Position numbers and translations under genes: made by a program
Part shown: one piece after another, positions 1 through 8,449 of the stretch
Position numbering within the stretch: the first letter of the stretch is position 1
Layout: the number at the start of each line of letters is the position of its first letter
Source: Beijerinckia sp. L45
GTDB taxonomy: Bacteria > Pseudomonadota > Alphaproteobacteria > Rhizobiales > Beijerinckiaceae
Assembly (NCBI RefSeq): GCF_009765775.1
Contig: NZ_LMUU01000211.1
Span: 1-34,921 of the forward strand
Length of the DNA: 34,921 nucleotides
Direction of reading: 5' to 3'
The notes under the pieces: generated by a model
Databases searched by the model: none
What the model saw: only the letters and a program-made list of their open reading frames with translations
Told to the model about the DNA's origin: nothing

Positions 1-649
1 CGCCGGGGAGCCCTTGCTCCAGTTGGCGTTCGAGATGGACGCGGGTGGTCGCGAGCGCCTCCATGAAGCGCCCGTAAAAGATCCGGTCGCTGCCTTCGAG
101 AATGATCGGCGACTGCGAGAGCCAGGCCAGCATGCGGCGCGCCGCAACGCCGGCCTCCCACGCGGCGCCGGGCGCCGGGCGGGCGGAAACCTTGAGGAAT
201 TCGTCGACGAGCATCCGGGCCTGGCTTTTGACGCGTTGGCTGTCGGCGACGCGCAGATGGCGCAGCCAGCCGAAGCCGTTGAGCTGGCGGGCCCAGGCCT
301 CCGATCCCGGTTCGAGGGCGAAGGGGGAGCGTACGTGCGCATTGACGATCTTGCCGCCGAACGCGAAATAGCCAGCGCCGATATCGGCGGCGATGGTCGG
401 GTCGCCGGTGCGGATGTCCTGGGGCGCGATCAGCAGGCGTTCCGGCGCGGAGGCGCGGAGACGCTTAGCGGTGCGCAACGGCAACGCCAACGTGCGGCGC
501 ATCGATCTCCCGGCGCGTCGGGCGAGAAGACCGAGAATGCGCAGGCGATCTTGTAACGTAACGCCGCTCAGAACCGTACACTCCGAAGCCGCGTGCCGGG
601 TCAGCCACCCGATCAATCGGTTCGGCCTCCGTGGCAATCGGCTAATCAC
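1..649 (-). CDS. Heparinase II/III family protein, N-terminal part (runs off left edge)
   Basis: The reverse strand encodes an uninterrupted frame that continues past position 1. It reads ERLLIAPQDIRTGDPTIAAD, then FAFGGKIVNA, NGFGWLRHLR and the segment SPIILEGSDRIFYGRFMEAL. This order is what I recall from the N-terminal alpha/alpha part of alphaproteobacterial heparinase II/III-like proteins. The family lyses or remodels acidic polysaccharide. The catalytic and C-terminal beta domains would lie outside the window, so activity cannot be judged. It lies downstream of rsmB on the same strand, a pairing common in Hyphomicrobiales. The start is uncertain: GTG at 649 is the most upstream in-frame choice, TTG at 637 and ATG at 502 are alternatives, and none has a convincing ribosome binding site. 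Family confidence is good; start confidence is low. Confidence 0.75.
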   Translation of the reverse strand, partial: MISRLPRRPNRLIGWLTRHAASECTVLSGVTLQDRLRILGLLARRAGRSMRRTLALPLRTAKRLRASAPERLLIAPQDIRTGDPTIAADIGAGYFAFGGKIVNAHVRSPFALEPGSEAWARQLNGFGWLRHLRVADSQRVKSQARMLVDEFLKVSARPAPGAAWEAGVAARRMLAWLSQSPIILEGSDRIFYGRFMEALATTRVHLERQLEQGLPG

Positions 650-786
650 GCAAGATGAGCCGAAACCCTCTAGGCTTTGTTAACCAAGGCGGAAACGCGT
701 CGCCAAGGCAATGGCAATGTTCCGCATGCATGTCGGCATCAACGGATTGATGACGAACGCGTCTTTTTACAACAGGTTGAAAGCCG

Positions 787-2247
787 TCAATCCCGTCGCT
801 TGAGGCGGGCTGCGAAGAACCCGTCGATGCCGGCGAAACGCGGCTCTGGACCGGGAAGGTGCGAGGGGAGGCTGCGGATCTCGCCCTGGCTGTTGATGAG
901 CTCGCTCAAACCGCCGATCTCGGCGGCTTCGATCGGAGAACGCATCACGTCGGGATTGCGTCGGAGCAGGGCGGCGATCTGCATTTCGCCTTCTTCAGGC
1001 TCGATCGAACAGGTGCAATAGACGATCGTCCCGCCCGGGACCGTCATTTCGACGGCCTTGTCGAGCAGGCGTCCCTGGAGCGCCGTAAGGGCGACGAGAT
1101 CGCCCGGCTTCTTGATCCAGGCGATATCGGGGTGACGCCGCAGGGTGCCCGTGCCGAGACACGGCGCGTCGAGAAGAACGGCGTCATAAGGCGCGGCCTT
1201 GAAGCTGGTGGCGTCCGCGACGACCAGTTCGGCTGTCAGCCCAAGGCGCTCCAGGTTGGCGCTCAACCGTTTGAGACGTTCCGCCGAGCGGTCGATCGCG
1301 GTGAGTTGCGCGCCGGTCGCTGCGATCTGGGCCGCCTTGCCGCCGGGGGCGGCGCAGAAATCGGCGACCCGGAGCCCGGCGGCTAGCGGCAGCAGAGTTG
1401 CCGGCAGCGCAGCGGCCGCGTCCTGCACCCACCATTCGCCGTCCCCATAGCCATCGAGCTCGTCGATCGCCTGATGCGTCTCGAGACGCAACGAGCCCGT
1501 CGGCAGGACGCGGGCGCCGAGTCGGTTCGCCCAGCCATGCGGATCGGACTTGACCGTGATGTCGAGGGTCGGCTCCTCGCGGATCGCGGCCGCGATGGCG
1601 CGCGCGGTGTCCTCGCCATAGGTCTTGCGCCACCGCGTCGCGAGCCAGTTCGGGATGTCCTTGTCGAGCGCGTCGCTGTTGGCCAGGATGGCGTCGCGGC
1701 CCCGCGCGATGTTGCGCAGGACACCATTCACCAGGGCGGCGAAGGGCGCGCTCTTCTTTTCGAGCCTCACCGCGCGCACGGCGAGATCGACAGCGGCGTG
1801 GTCGGGCACGTCGAGGAAAAGGATCTGCGTGGCGGCGACGATCAGCGTCCACTCGATCTCCAGCGACTGCCGGGGCAGACCCTGTTCAAGCATTTCCGCA
1901 ATCGCAGACCGCACGGTGCCGAGCCGACGTAGGGCTGCGGTGACGATCGAGCGCGTCAGGCCGCGGTCGCGCGGACTTAGACCCTGCAGGCGGTTGGGAA
2001 TGGCTGTGGGGGCAAAGCGTTCGTCGAGGAGATGGCCCTTGACGACGATATCCTGAAGGATCGCGGCTGCGGCGGTGCGAGCCATCAGGCCCGGATGACG
2101 TTCGGCTTCGAGTCGGGCGGCTGCAGCCTGCGCGGCCATGCCACCAGGAGAGCCTGGACGCGGTCCTCTGGCCTTCGCCGCCGCCGGCTTGGTACCCTGC
2201 GGTTTGACGTCAGCGAGTTCGCGGTCGGAGCCCTGCGATTCAACCAA
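787..2247 (-). CDS. rsmB: 16S rRNA (cytosine-967-C5) methyltransferase RsmB
   Basis: This 486-residue cytoplasmic enzyme methylates C967 of 16S rRNA using S-adenosylmethionine. An N-terminal NusB-like helical RNA-binding domain spans about residues 55–190, and the Rossmann methyltransferase domain about 235–483. Visible motifs are the SAM-binding DFCAAPGGK (296–304), the DAPCLGTG motif with the product-release cysteine (C363) and the TCS motif with the catalytic cysteine (C413). The two-cysteine arrangement is diagnostic of the RsmB/RsmF/NOP2 m5C family, and the NusB-like domain points to RsmB. The first ~50 residues are Pro/Ala/Lys rich and probably disordered; a later start near residue 37 or 55 is possible. 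The partial heparinase gene follows on the same strand after 137 bp. Confidence 0.95.
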   Translation of the reverse strand: MVESQGSDRELADVKPQGTKPAAAKARGPRPGSPGGMAAQAAAARLEAERHPGLMARTAAAAILQDIVVKGHLLDERFAPTAIPNRLQGLSPRDRGLTRSIVTAALRRLGTVRSAIAEMLEQGLPRQSLEIEWTLIVAATQILFLDVPDHAAVDLAVRAVRLEKKSAPFAALVNGVLRNIARGRDAILANSDALDKDIPNWLATRWRKTYGEDTARAIAAAIREEPTLDITVKSDPHGWANRLGARVLPTGSLRLETHQAIDELDGYGDGEWWVQDAAAALPATLLPLAAGLRVADFCAAPGGKAAQIAATGAQLTAIDRSAERLKRLSANLERLGLTAELVVADATSFKAAPYDAVLLDAPCLGTGTLRRHPDIAWIKKPGDLVALTALQGRLLDKAVEMTVPGGTIVYCTCSIEPEEGEMQIAALLRRNPDVMRSPIEAAEIGGLSELINSQGEIRSLPSHLPGPEPRFAGIDGFFAARLKRRD

Positions 2248-2468
2248 AACGTTTCCTCATCGAATCACAATTAGATTCCCTACCACAATGATCTGCGGGC
2301 TGGTCGAAATGATGGCTGTCGAACGCGGCAGTCCACAGCAAGCTTGCGCTTGAATTGGTGCGTTTGCCGCCATCGGATAAAGCTTTGCCTTAGGGAAAGG
2401 GTTCCTTCGGTAGGGCGACTTTAACCATTGTCTGGCTTGTCTGTGAGAGACTTGCTGGAGATGAATCG

Positions 2469-3962
2469 GTGAAAACCTACGATGCCTTCGTCATTGGCGC
2501 GGGACCTGCCGGTTTAACAACAGCTTATAGTTTGGCTAAAGCCGACCGCAGCGTTTACGTCATCGAGCAGGATCCCACGTACGTCGGGGGCATCAGCCGG
2601 ACCGTCAATTACAAAGGCTTTCTCTTCGACATCGGCGGCCATCGGTTTTTCTCGAAATCGAAGGAAGTCGTCGATCTGTGGGACGAGATCCTGCCCGACG
2701 ATTTCATCGATAGGCCGCGACTGTCCCGCATTTTCTACAAGGGCAAATTCTACGCGTATCCGCTGAAGGCCTTCGAAGCGCTGCGCAATCTCGGCCTGCT
2801 GGAAAGCATCGCCTGCGTCGCGTCGTTCGGCATCGCTCAGCTGTTTCCGATCAAAAACCCCAAGACGTTTCACCAGTGGGTCCGCAATCAGTTCGGGGAA
2901 CGTCTGTTTCGCATCTTCTTCAAGACCTACACCGAAAAGGTTTGGGGCATGGGATGCGACGAGATTTCCGCCGATTGGGCGGCGCAACGCATCAAGGGAT
3001 TGAGCCTTGCCGGCGCGGTGCTCGACGGCGTGCGGCGATCGCTCGGACTCGGTCGCGCCAAGGGCCCGGGCGCCAAAAGCCTCATCGAGTCGTTTCGTTA
3101 TCCTCGCCGCGGTCCCGGCATGATGTGGGAAGCCGCTGCGGAAAAGTTCAGGGCCTTGGGCGGGACGCTGGCGATGGGGCGGACTCTCGACGGTCTCTCC
3201 TTCGACGAGGTGCGGGCGATCTGGACGATCACCGTCACCTCCGGCGACGGAGCGCGCGAAACCTTCTGCGCGCGCGACGTCGTGTCCTCGGCGCCGATCC
3301 AGGACCTGATGGGTCGTCTGACCCCCAAACCTTTGTCGTTGTTCCAGTCTCGCGCGTTGAAATACCGCGACTTTCTCACCGTTGTTCTGATCGGCCGGCC
3401 GCAGGATGAACTGCCCGACAACTGGATCTACATCCATGATCCCAGCGTGAAGGTCGGACGCGTGCAAAACTTCCGGTCGTGGTCGCCGGACATGATCCCC
3501 GACGGCGTCTCGACATGTCTCGGACTCGAATATTTTTGCTTCGAGGGCGATGGCCTCTGGACCGCATCGGACGACGAACTCGTCGCACTCGCCAAAGCCG
3601 AAATCGCGAAGATCGGCCTGATGAAAACGGCCGACGTCTACGACGCCTGCGTCGTGCGGCAGAAGAAGGCCTATCCGGTTTACGACGAAACCTATTCCGA
3701 CAACGTCGATGTCATCCGTCGCGAGATCGGCCTGCGCTATCCCGGCCTGCATCTCGTCGGCCGCAACGGCATGCATAAGTACAACAACCAGGATCATGCC
3801 ATGATGACCGGCATGCTGACCGCGCAGAACATCATCGCCGGCGCCACGGTCTACGACACCTGGCAGGTCAACGAGGATGCGGAGTACGGTGAAGCCGGCG
3901 ATTCCGGCGCTCATGAAGCGCTGAAAAGCGAGCGTCTCGTGCCGAAGCGGGCGGCGGCGTGA
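2469..3962 (+). CDS. NAD(P)/FAD-dependent oxidoreductase, UDP-galactopyranose mutase/amine-oxidase-like
   Basis: A 497-residue flavoprotein. The N-terminus carries the dinucleotide-binding VIGAGPAGL motif (residues 8–16) followed by the acidic end of the second strand (VIEQ). A GGHRFF motif follows near residue 56, and the C-terminal FAD contact reads GRNGMHKYNNQDHAM, typical of the group annotated as protoporphyrinogen-oxidase/UDP-galactopyranose-mutase-like enzymes. The substrate is unknown. It opens a three-gene cassette: its TGA overlaps the GTG of the GtrA gene by four bases, and that gene overlaps the next in the same way, so translation is probably coupled. The neighbours suggest a role in making or modifying a lipid-linked sugar or surface glycoconjugate (inference). 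The start at 2469 (GTG) is consistent with the flavin fold beginning directly at the N-terminus. Confidence 0.82.
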   Translation: MKTYDAFVIGAGPAGLTTAYSLAKADRSVYVIEQDPTYVGGISRTVNYKGFLFDIGGHRFFSKSKEVVDLWDEILPDDFIDRPRLSRIFYKGKFYAYPLKAFEALRNLGLLESIACVASFGIAQLFPIKNPKTFHQWVRNQFGERLFRIFFKTYTEKVWGMGCDEISADWAAQRIKGLSLAGAVLDGVRRSLGLGRAKGPGAKSLIESFRYPRRGPGMMWEAAAEKFRALGGTLAMGRTLDGLSFDEVRAIWTITVTSGDGARETFCARDVVSSAPIQDLMGRLTPKPLSLFQSRALKYRDFLTVVLIGRPQDELPDNWIYIHDPSVKVGRVQNFRSWSPDMIPDGVSTCLGLEYFCFEGDGLWTASDDELVALAKAEIAKIGLMKTADVYDACVVRQKKAYPVYDETYSDNVDVIRREIGLRYPGLHLVGRNGMHKYNNQDHAMMTGMLTAQNIIAGATVYDTWQVNEDAEYGEAGDSGAHEALKSERLVPKRAAA

Positions 3963-4414
3963 CGCAGGCTCCGCGTCTGCCGTCCCTTCGGGAGCGGCTC
4001 GTCGCGGGCGCGTCCAGGCCTTTCGTCATCGATCTCGTGCGCTACGGCCTCGTCAGCGTCGCGGCGTTGCTGTGCGACTATGGGTTGCTTCTCGTCCTGG
4101 TCGCTGGCGGGCTGCATTACCTCGTCGCGGCTGCGATCAGTTTTTCTGCGGGGATGGGCGTGGCCTACGCCCTGAGCGTGCGTTTCGTGTTCCCGGACCG
4201 GCGGGATCGGTCGCGCCTTCGGGAAGCGGCCGGCTTCTTTGCCGTGGGCTTCGCCGGCCTGCTTCTCACGCAACTGCTGCTGATCGTGTTCGTCTCGGGC
4301 CTGTCGCTCGATGTCGCGATCGCCAAGATTCCGACGACAGGCTGCGTCTTCATCTTCAACTTCTTGGCGCGGCGCGGCCTGGTCTTTACAGGGCTGCGAC
4401 CGGCCCTGGCATGA
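3959..4414 (+). CDS. GtrA family membrane protein
   Basis: A 151-residue integral membrane protein with four hydrophobic segments (about residues 25–50, 52–75, 87–110 and 118–140), matching the size and topology of GtrA/DPMS_3 proteins. Members help move or assemble polyprenyl-phosphate-linked sugars across the inner membrane. The RYGLVSVAALLCDYGLLLVL stretch near residue 28 and the final FNFLARRGLVF are typical for the family. The GTG start overlaps the stop of the oxidoreductase gene, and its own TGA overlaps the ATG of the next gene, so it is the middle member of a coupled operon. Its presence is the best clue that the cassette acts on a lipid-carried sugar. Confidence 0.88.
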   Translation: MTQAPRLPSLRERLVAGASRPFVIDLVRYGLVSVAALLCDYGLLLVLVAGGLHYLVAAAISFSAGMGVAYALSVRFVFPDRRDRSRLREAAGFFAVGFAGLLLTQLLLIVFVSGLSLDVAIAKIPTTGCVFIFNFLARRGLVFTGLRPALA

Positions 4415-6390
4415 CGCCCGTCGTTGAAGGCGCCGATGTTCCGCCGCGCGACGCAACCGCTGCGGACGCACCCGCAGCGAAGGGCGTCGCCGGCCGGCAC
4501 GCCGCAATCGCGATCTTCTGCATCCCCGCCCTGTGGATCGCGGCAACGACCTTCATCGGCATCGACGGCGATGCGCGCATCTACATGGGACGCGCGATGG
4601 CCGATCTCGATCCGGGCGGCGTCGGTCGCGACATCATGTTCGCGCAGGATGGGCAGGCCGGTTTCAGCATCTTCCGGCTTGTCGCGGCGCGGGCGGTAGG
4701 CTGGCTCGGTCCGAAGGATGCCGCCCTGGTGCTGGCATTTTGCGACATGGCCGCCTGGTTCACCGCGATGGTTGCATTCGCCGGCCAATTCGCCCGCGGT
4801 CGTGCCCGCGGCGTGCTCGTCGTCTGCGCCGCCGTCCTGCCCGTCACCTATGGTTTCTATCCACTGCTGCAGGCGCGCGAAATCGTTGCCGTGCCACGAC
4901 CGCTCAGCGAGGCCTGCGTGCTGCTCGCCCTCGCCGCGCTGTGTCGGGGTCGCACGGCTTTGTCTTTGGCCTGTCTCGCCGCCGCCGCTCTGATGCATCC
5001 GATCATGGCGTTGCCGGGGATCGCCGTGGTGTTCCTCGTGCTCGGCTTGCGCGACCGTCGATGGCTCGCCGCGATCGCGATCGGCCTGATCGCGACGATC
5101 GCCGCCGCCCTTGCCGGCGTGCCGTTCTTCGCACGCCTCGGCGTCGTGATCGACCCGCCATGGCGGGGTCTGCTCGACGGGCGCAATCCCTATCTTTTCG
5201 TCACGCACTGGCCAGCGACAAGCGTGGCGCCTCTCTCCGTGCAATGCGCGACCGTCGCCGTCGCCGCCCTGATCTGCCAGGGGCGGCAACGGGCGATTTT
5301 TATGGTGGCGCTGCTGGTGGCCTTAAGCGGCGTGGCCGTCTCCTGGCTTCTCGGCGACGTGCTGTCCCTGCTTCTGGTCGTCCAGGCCCAGCCTTGGCGC
5401 GCCTTGTGGCTGATCGCGGTCTTGGCCATGCCGGCATTCGGCCTGTGCGCGCTCGATTTGCCGCGACGCGGGCCGCTCGGCACGCTCGCCCTGGTCTTTC
5501 TCGGGCTGGCCTGGATCACCTTCGACATCATGCCGCTGACGCCGCTCGCGGCGATCATGGCTCTCATGCTGGTCCTCGCTTCGCGGATGCGCCACACCGC
5601 ACTCTCGCCCGTTGTCGTTCCGGCAGTCTCCGGGATCGTCGCGGTGCTCGCCGTCTGCCTGAAATGGCAGGAAGCGAGGGGCGCGCTATCCTATATCCAA
5701 AGCGCGCCCGGCCCGACCGATATCGTCGGTCCGCTCTGGCGTCTCGGGCTCTTGCCTCTCGTCTTCATCGGGCTCGCCCTGGCGTGGCACCGATGGCCGC
5801 GGTGGCGCTTCGAGCCGTTCGCCGCGAGCCTCGTGCTCGCGACGCTCATCGGGCTCGTCGCGACGACGTGGGATCGCCGCTCGGCCGCGACCAGGCGGAT
5901 CGAGGCCGACGTCCACGATCCGACGCTTGTGGCGCTTACGGCCTCCGTGCCGGGCGAAGTCCTGTGGCTCGCCAACGACGACGAATGGTACTGGCTGGGG
6001 CGGCCGGAGTGGAACGGCATCATCCAGGGCGCGGGGACGGTGTTCTCGCGCCCTTTGGCCATGACCTGGCGCGAGCGCACTTCGTTTCTCGTCGCGCAGG
6101 GGCTCATCGACCAGGGCCGGCTGCACGCGTGGCGCGCCCCGGCGACGATAATCGTGCCGACATTGACCGCGCCGGTGCTCGCCGCGCTTTGCGTCCGGCA
6201 GGATGCCCCAGCCTGGGTCGTGGCGCCGCTTCTCGCCGGCCAGGCGATACCGGCCGGGATCGACGGCACGATCTGGCATGCGCCCGTGGCCGAGACGCTC
6301 GCCGGCAGCGTCGACGACAAGCCCGTCTGGTACGCCTACGATCGCTATGCGGTCGTGCCGTGCCGCACCGGCACGCGCCCCCCGGTCTGA
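4411..6390 (+). CDS. Large polytopic membrane protein, unknown function (possible GT-C-like)
   Basis: A 659-residue protein with an estimated 11–13 hydrophobic segments between about residues 30 and 490, followed by a largely soluble C-terminal portion of about 150 residues. An early acidic pair, IDGDARIYMG (about residues 49–58), sits after the first membrane segment, as acidic residues do in the first periplasmic loop of GT-C glycosyltransferases. I do not see a motif that settles the family. The ATG at 4411 overlaps the GtrA stop (ATGA); the frame stays open further upstream, but that part lies over the GtrA gene. Context suggests it transfers or polymerises a sugar delivered on a lipid carrier (inference). 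The coding assignment is firm; the function is open. Confidence 0.8.
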   Translation: MTPVVEGADVPPRDATAADAPAAKGVAGRHAAIAIFCIPALWIAATTFIGIDGDARIYMGRAMADLDPGGVGRDIMFAQDGQAGFSIFRLVAARAVGWLGPKDAALVLAFCDMAAWFTAMVAFAGQFARGRARGVLVVCAAVLPVTYGFYPLLQAREIVAVPRPLSEACVLLALAALCRGRTALSLACLAAAALMHPIMALPGIAVVFLVLGLRDRRWLAAIAIGLIATIAAALAGVPFFARLGVVIDPPWRGLLDGRNPYLFVTHWPATSVAPLSVQCATVAVAALICQGRQRAIFMVALLVALSGVAVSWLLGDVLSLLLVVQAQPWRALWLIAVLAMPAFGLCALDLPRRGPLGTLALVFLGLAWITFDIMPLTPLAAIMALMLVLASRMRHTALSPVVVPAVSGIVAVLAVCLKWQEARGALSYIQSAPGPTDIVGPLWRLGLLPLVFIGLALAWHRWPRWRFEPFAASLVLATLIGLVATTWDRRSAATRRIEADVHDPTLVALTASVPGEVLWLANDDEWYWLGRPEWNGIIQGAGTVFSRPLAMTWRERTSFLVAQGLIDQGRLHAWRAPATIIVPTLTAPVLAALCVRQDAPAWVVAPLLAGQAIPAGIDGTIWHAPVAETLAGSVDDKPVWYAYDRYAVVPCRTGTRPPV

Positions 6391-6459
6391 TCCGGAGGAT
6401 CGGCGCCTCGCCTCCCCCTCTTCAAAATCCTGTGCTATAGCATCGAAACTGCGGTCATC

Positions 6460-7977
6460 GTGACGACGTCACCGGCGTCGTCAAGAGCGGAAGCCTCGAT
6501 GCGGGATTTGGTGACACAAGACGGCGAGGACTTGGCGCTCGCCCTCCTCAACAGCACCCATAAACGGCGGCGGCCGGTGCTGGTCGGTCTTGCCGGGCGT
6601 CTGATCGCGCTGATCGCCGCCTTCGTCATGCTTGCCGAAGTCACCATCTACATCCCGGCCATCGCCAACATGCGCTACAATTGGCTGCGCAATCATCTCG
6701 CCGCGGCCTACACGGCCGCGCTGGTCTTCGAGAACGCGCCGCGCGGCATGGTCTCGGACACGCTGGCCCGTGAAGTGCTCGCGAGCGTCGGCGCCCGCCT
6801 AATCGTCCTCAACAAGGACGGGGCCCGGCGCATTCTTGCCGCCGGCGACCTGCCGAGCAAAGTCGACGAATCCTTCGATCTCCGCAATCCAACCTGGCTT
6901 CAGATGCTCCATTCGGCGTTTCGTACGCTGACATCGGCCGACGGCCGTGTGGTGACCATTCTCGGCGCCGCGCCGATGGGGGGCGATGCCGTCGAGATCA
7001 CGATGGATGAGGCGCCTCTCAAGGAGGCGATGCAGGCCTTCTCCCGGCGCATTCTCATCTATTCGCTGATCGTCTCCGCAATCGTCGGCGCGCTCTGCGC
7101 CCTGGCGTTGCACCGGATGATTTTGCGCCCGGTGCGCCGCCTGACCACCAGCATCGTCGATTTCGGCGCCGATCCGAGCGACCGCTCGCGCATCATCATG
7201 CCGTCGCGCTCGTCGCACGAGATCGGCCAGGCGGAGCGCGCTCTTGCGGTGATGCAGGAGGCGCTGGCGCTGGAAATCTCGCATAAGAAGAATCTCGCCA
7301 ACCTCGGCCTCGCCGTCGCCAAGATCAATCACGACATGCGCAACATGCTGTCTTCGGCGCAGATCCTCTCCGACCGCCTTGCCGACACCACCGACCCGCT
7401 GACGCAGCGCCTCGCCCCAAAACTCGTGGCGACGCTGGATCGCGCCATCCGCTTCTGCCAGGCGACCCTGACCTATGGACGGGCCGCCGACGATCCGCCG
7501 CGACCGCGCGTGCTCGCCTTGCGGACCGTCGTCGCCGAGGCCGCCGAGACGGTGGCGCCGCTGGCCCACCACGTCGTGGAGATCTGCAACGAGGTCCCCC
7601 ACGGCTTCGAGGTGACGGCGGACGCCGAGCAGATGTTCCGCATTCTGATGAACCTGATGCGCAACGGCGTCGAGGCGCTGGAACGCGCCGGGGCGACACC
7701 GGGCCGACTGCCGGAGGTCCGCGTGCGGGCCTGGAAGGACAGCGCGCAGACGATCATCGAGGTTGCCGACACCGGCCCGGGCGTGCCGACCATGATCCGC
7801 CCCAAGATCTTCTCCGCCTTCCAGAATTCGTCGCGCCCGGGCGGCTCCGGTCTCGGCCTGGCGATCGTCGCCGATCTCATCCGCGCCCACGGCGGCACCA
7901 TCGCGCTCCACGACGGATCCGACGATTGCGGCGCGACGTTCCGCATCACGATGCCCTGGCTGCCCACAGCCCGCTGA
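6460..7977 (+). CDS. Sensor histidine kinase with HAMP domain
   Basis: A 505-residue inner-membrane kinase. The first membrane helix is about residues 42–65, a periplasmic sensor region of about 130 residues follows, the second helix is about 197–219 and a HAMP linker follows it. The phospho-acceptor helix reads INHDMRNML with H291. The ATPase domain shows the N-box around NLMRNGVEAL (398–407), DTGPG (437–441) and GGSGLGL (461–467). All residues needed for autophosphorylation appear present. No response regulator gene is adjacent, so it is an orphan kinase in this window. GTG 6460 gives the longest frame; ATG 6499 with GCGGAAG upstream is an equally plausible start. The ligand is unknown. Confidence 0.9.
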   Translation: MTTSPASSRAEASMRDLVTQDGEDLALALLNSTHKRRRPVLVGLAGRLIALIAAFVMLAEVTIYIPAIANMRYNWLRNHLAAAYTAALVFENAPRGMVSDTLAREVLASVGARLIVLNKDGARRILAAGDLPSKVDESFDLRNPTWLQMLHSAFRTLTSADGRVVTILGAAPMGGDAVEITMDEAPLKEAMQAFSRRILIYSLIVSAIVGALCALALHRMILRPVRRLTTSIVDFGADPSDRSRIIMPSRSSHEIGQAERALAVMQEALALEISHKKNLANLGLAVAKINHDMRNMLSSAQILSDRLADTTDPLTQRLAPKLVATLDRAIRFCQATLTYGRAADDPPRPRVLALRTVVAEAAETVAPLAHHVVEICNEVPHGFEVTADAEQMFRILMNLMRNGVEALERAGATPGRLPEVRVRAWKDSAQTIIEVADTGPGVPTMIRPKIFSAFQNSSRPGGSGLGLAIVADLIRAHGGTIALHDGSDDCGATFRITMPWLPTAR

Positions 7978-8034
7978 CGATTTCCTGCTCGGGACGCTTG
8001 CCAGACCAAGGCCGAATGGCTATTGAAGCCCCTC

Positions 8035-8053
8035 CCGAGGGCTTGGCCCTTGG
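8035..8053 (+). terminator. GC-rich hairpin after the kinase gene (possible terminator)
   Basis: CCGAGGGC and GCCCTTGG form an 8-bp stem (one G·T pair) with a three-base loop, between the kinase stop and the tRNA gene. There is no T-tract, so intrinsic termination is doubtful. Confidence 0.3.
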
Positions 8054-8096
8054 ATCTGGTGGGACGCGGCCTTGCGGCACGACGTCCCAACCGTGT

Positions 8097-8173
8097 GCGC
8101 CCGTAGCTCAGCTGGATAGAGCACTAGACTACGAATCTAGGGGTCAGGAGTTCGAATCTCTTCGGGCGCACCA
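8097..8173 (+). tRNA. tRNA-Arg (anticodon ACG)
   Basis: A complete 77-base cloverleaf with encoded CCA. The acceptor stem pairs GCGCCCG (8097–8103) with CGGGCGC (8163–8169), followed by discriminator A and CCA. The anticodon stem is CTAGA/TCTAG around the loop CTACGAA, giving anticodon ACG, whose first base is normally converted to inosine by TadA to read CGU, CGC and CGA. The T-loop GTTCGAATC is canonical. The 3' half of such genes is a common integration target, and everything immediately downstream looks acquired and decayed. Confidence 0.97.
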
Positions 8174-8208
8174 ATCATCTCAAGGGCTTAAGGCTGATTT
8201 ACGCTGCT

Positions 8209-8242
8209 TTGTTACTTAGTTGTTACCCAGTGTGTTACTGAG
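8209..8242. repeat. Three tandem 11-bp repeats next to the tRNA
   Basis: TTGTTACTTAG (8209–8219), TTGTTACCCAG (8220–8230) and GTGTTACTGAG (8232–8242) share the core TGTTAC..AG at spacings of 11 and 12 bp, about one helical turn. They begin 36 bp after the tRNA CCA end. Such phased repeats next to a tRNA resemble integrase arm-type or excisionase sites, but no integrase gene is in the window, so the role is inferred. Confidence 0.6.
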
Positions 8243-8366
8243 CGTTTTCGGTTTTTTGGTCCGGCCTTGCTGACATGTTTGGACCTATGTTCGGCCGACT
8301 GCATGGCTTTCCTTAGGATAAATAGTCAGGGTTCCTTGGATCGAATGATGCCTTGCGTGTGTGCCG

Positions 8367-8405
8367 CGACACCTATTTCTGGACTAACGACACGATTTGT
8401 GGACT
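8367..8405. repeat. Imperfect 18/19-bp tandem repeat
   Basis: CGACACCTATTTCTGGACT (8367–8385) is repeated as CGACACGATTTGTGGACT (8388–8405), with one base missing and two changed. It lies in an AT-richer non-coding stretch between the tRNA and the nuclease remnant. It may be a duplicated binding site or replication slippage. Confidence 0.55.
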
Positions 8406-8449
8406 CGCAATACTTATAAATAGAGCGCAATATATTTTCCGCGTTTTAG

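Noticed and set aside
2514-3914. Long open frame (466 codons) on the minus strand
   Set aside because: It is exactly antisense to the FAD oxidoreductase, has no recognisable domain and the low-complexity composition typical of GC-rich mirror frames.
4533-6440. Open frame of 635 codons on the plus strand
   Set aside because: It overlaps the large membrane protein in another frame and is extremely Arg-rich with no hydrophobic pattern; a shadow of the real gene.
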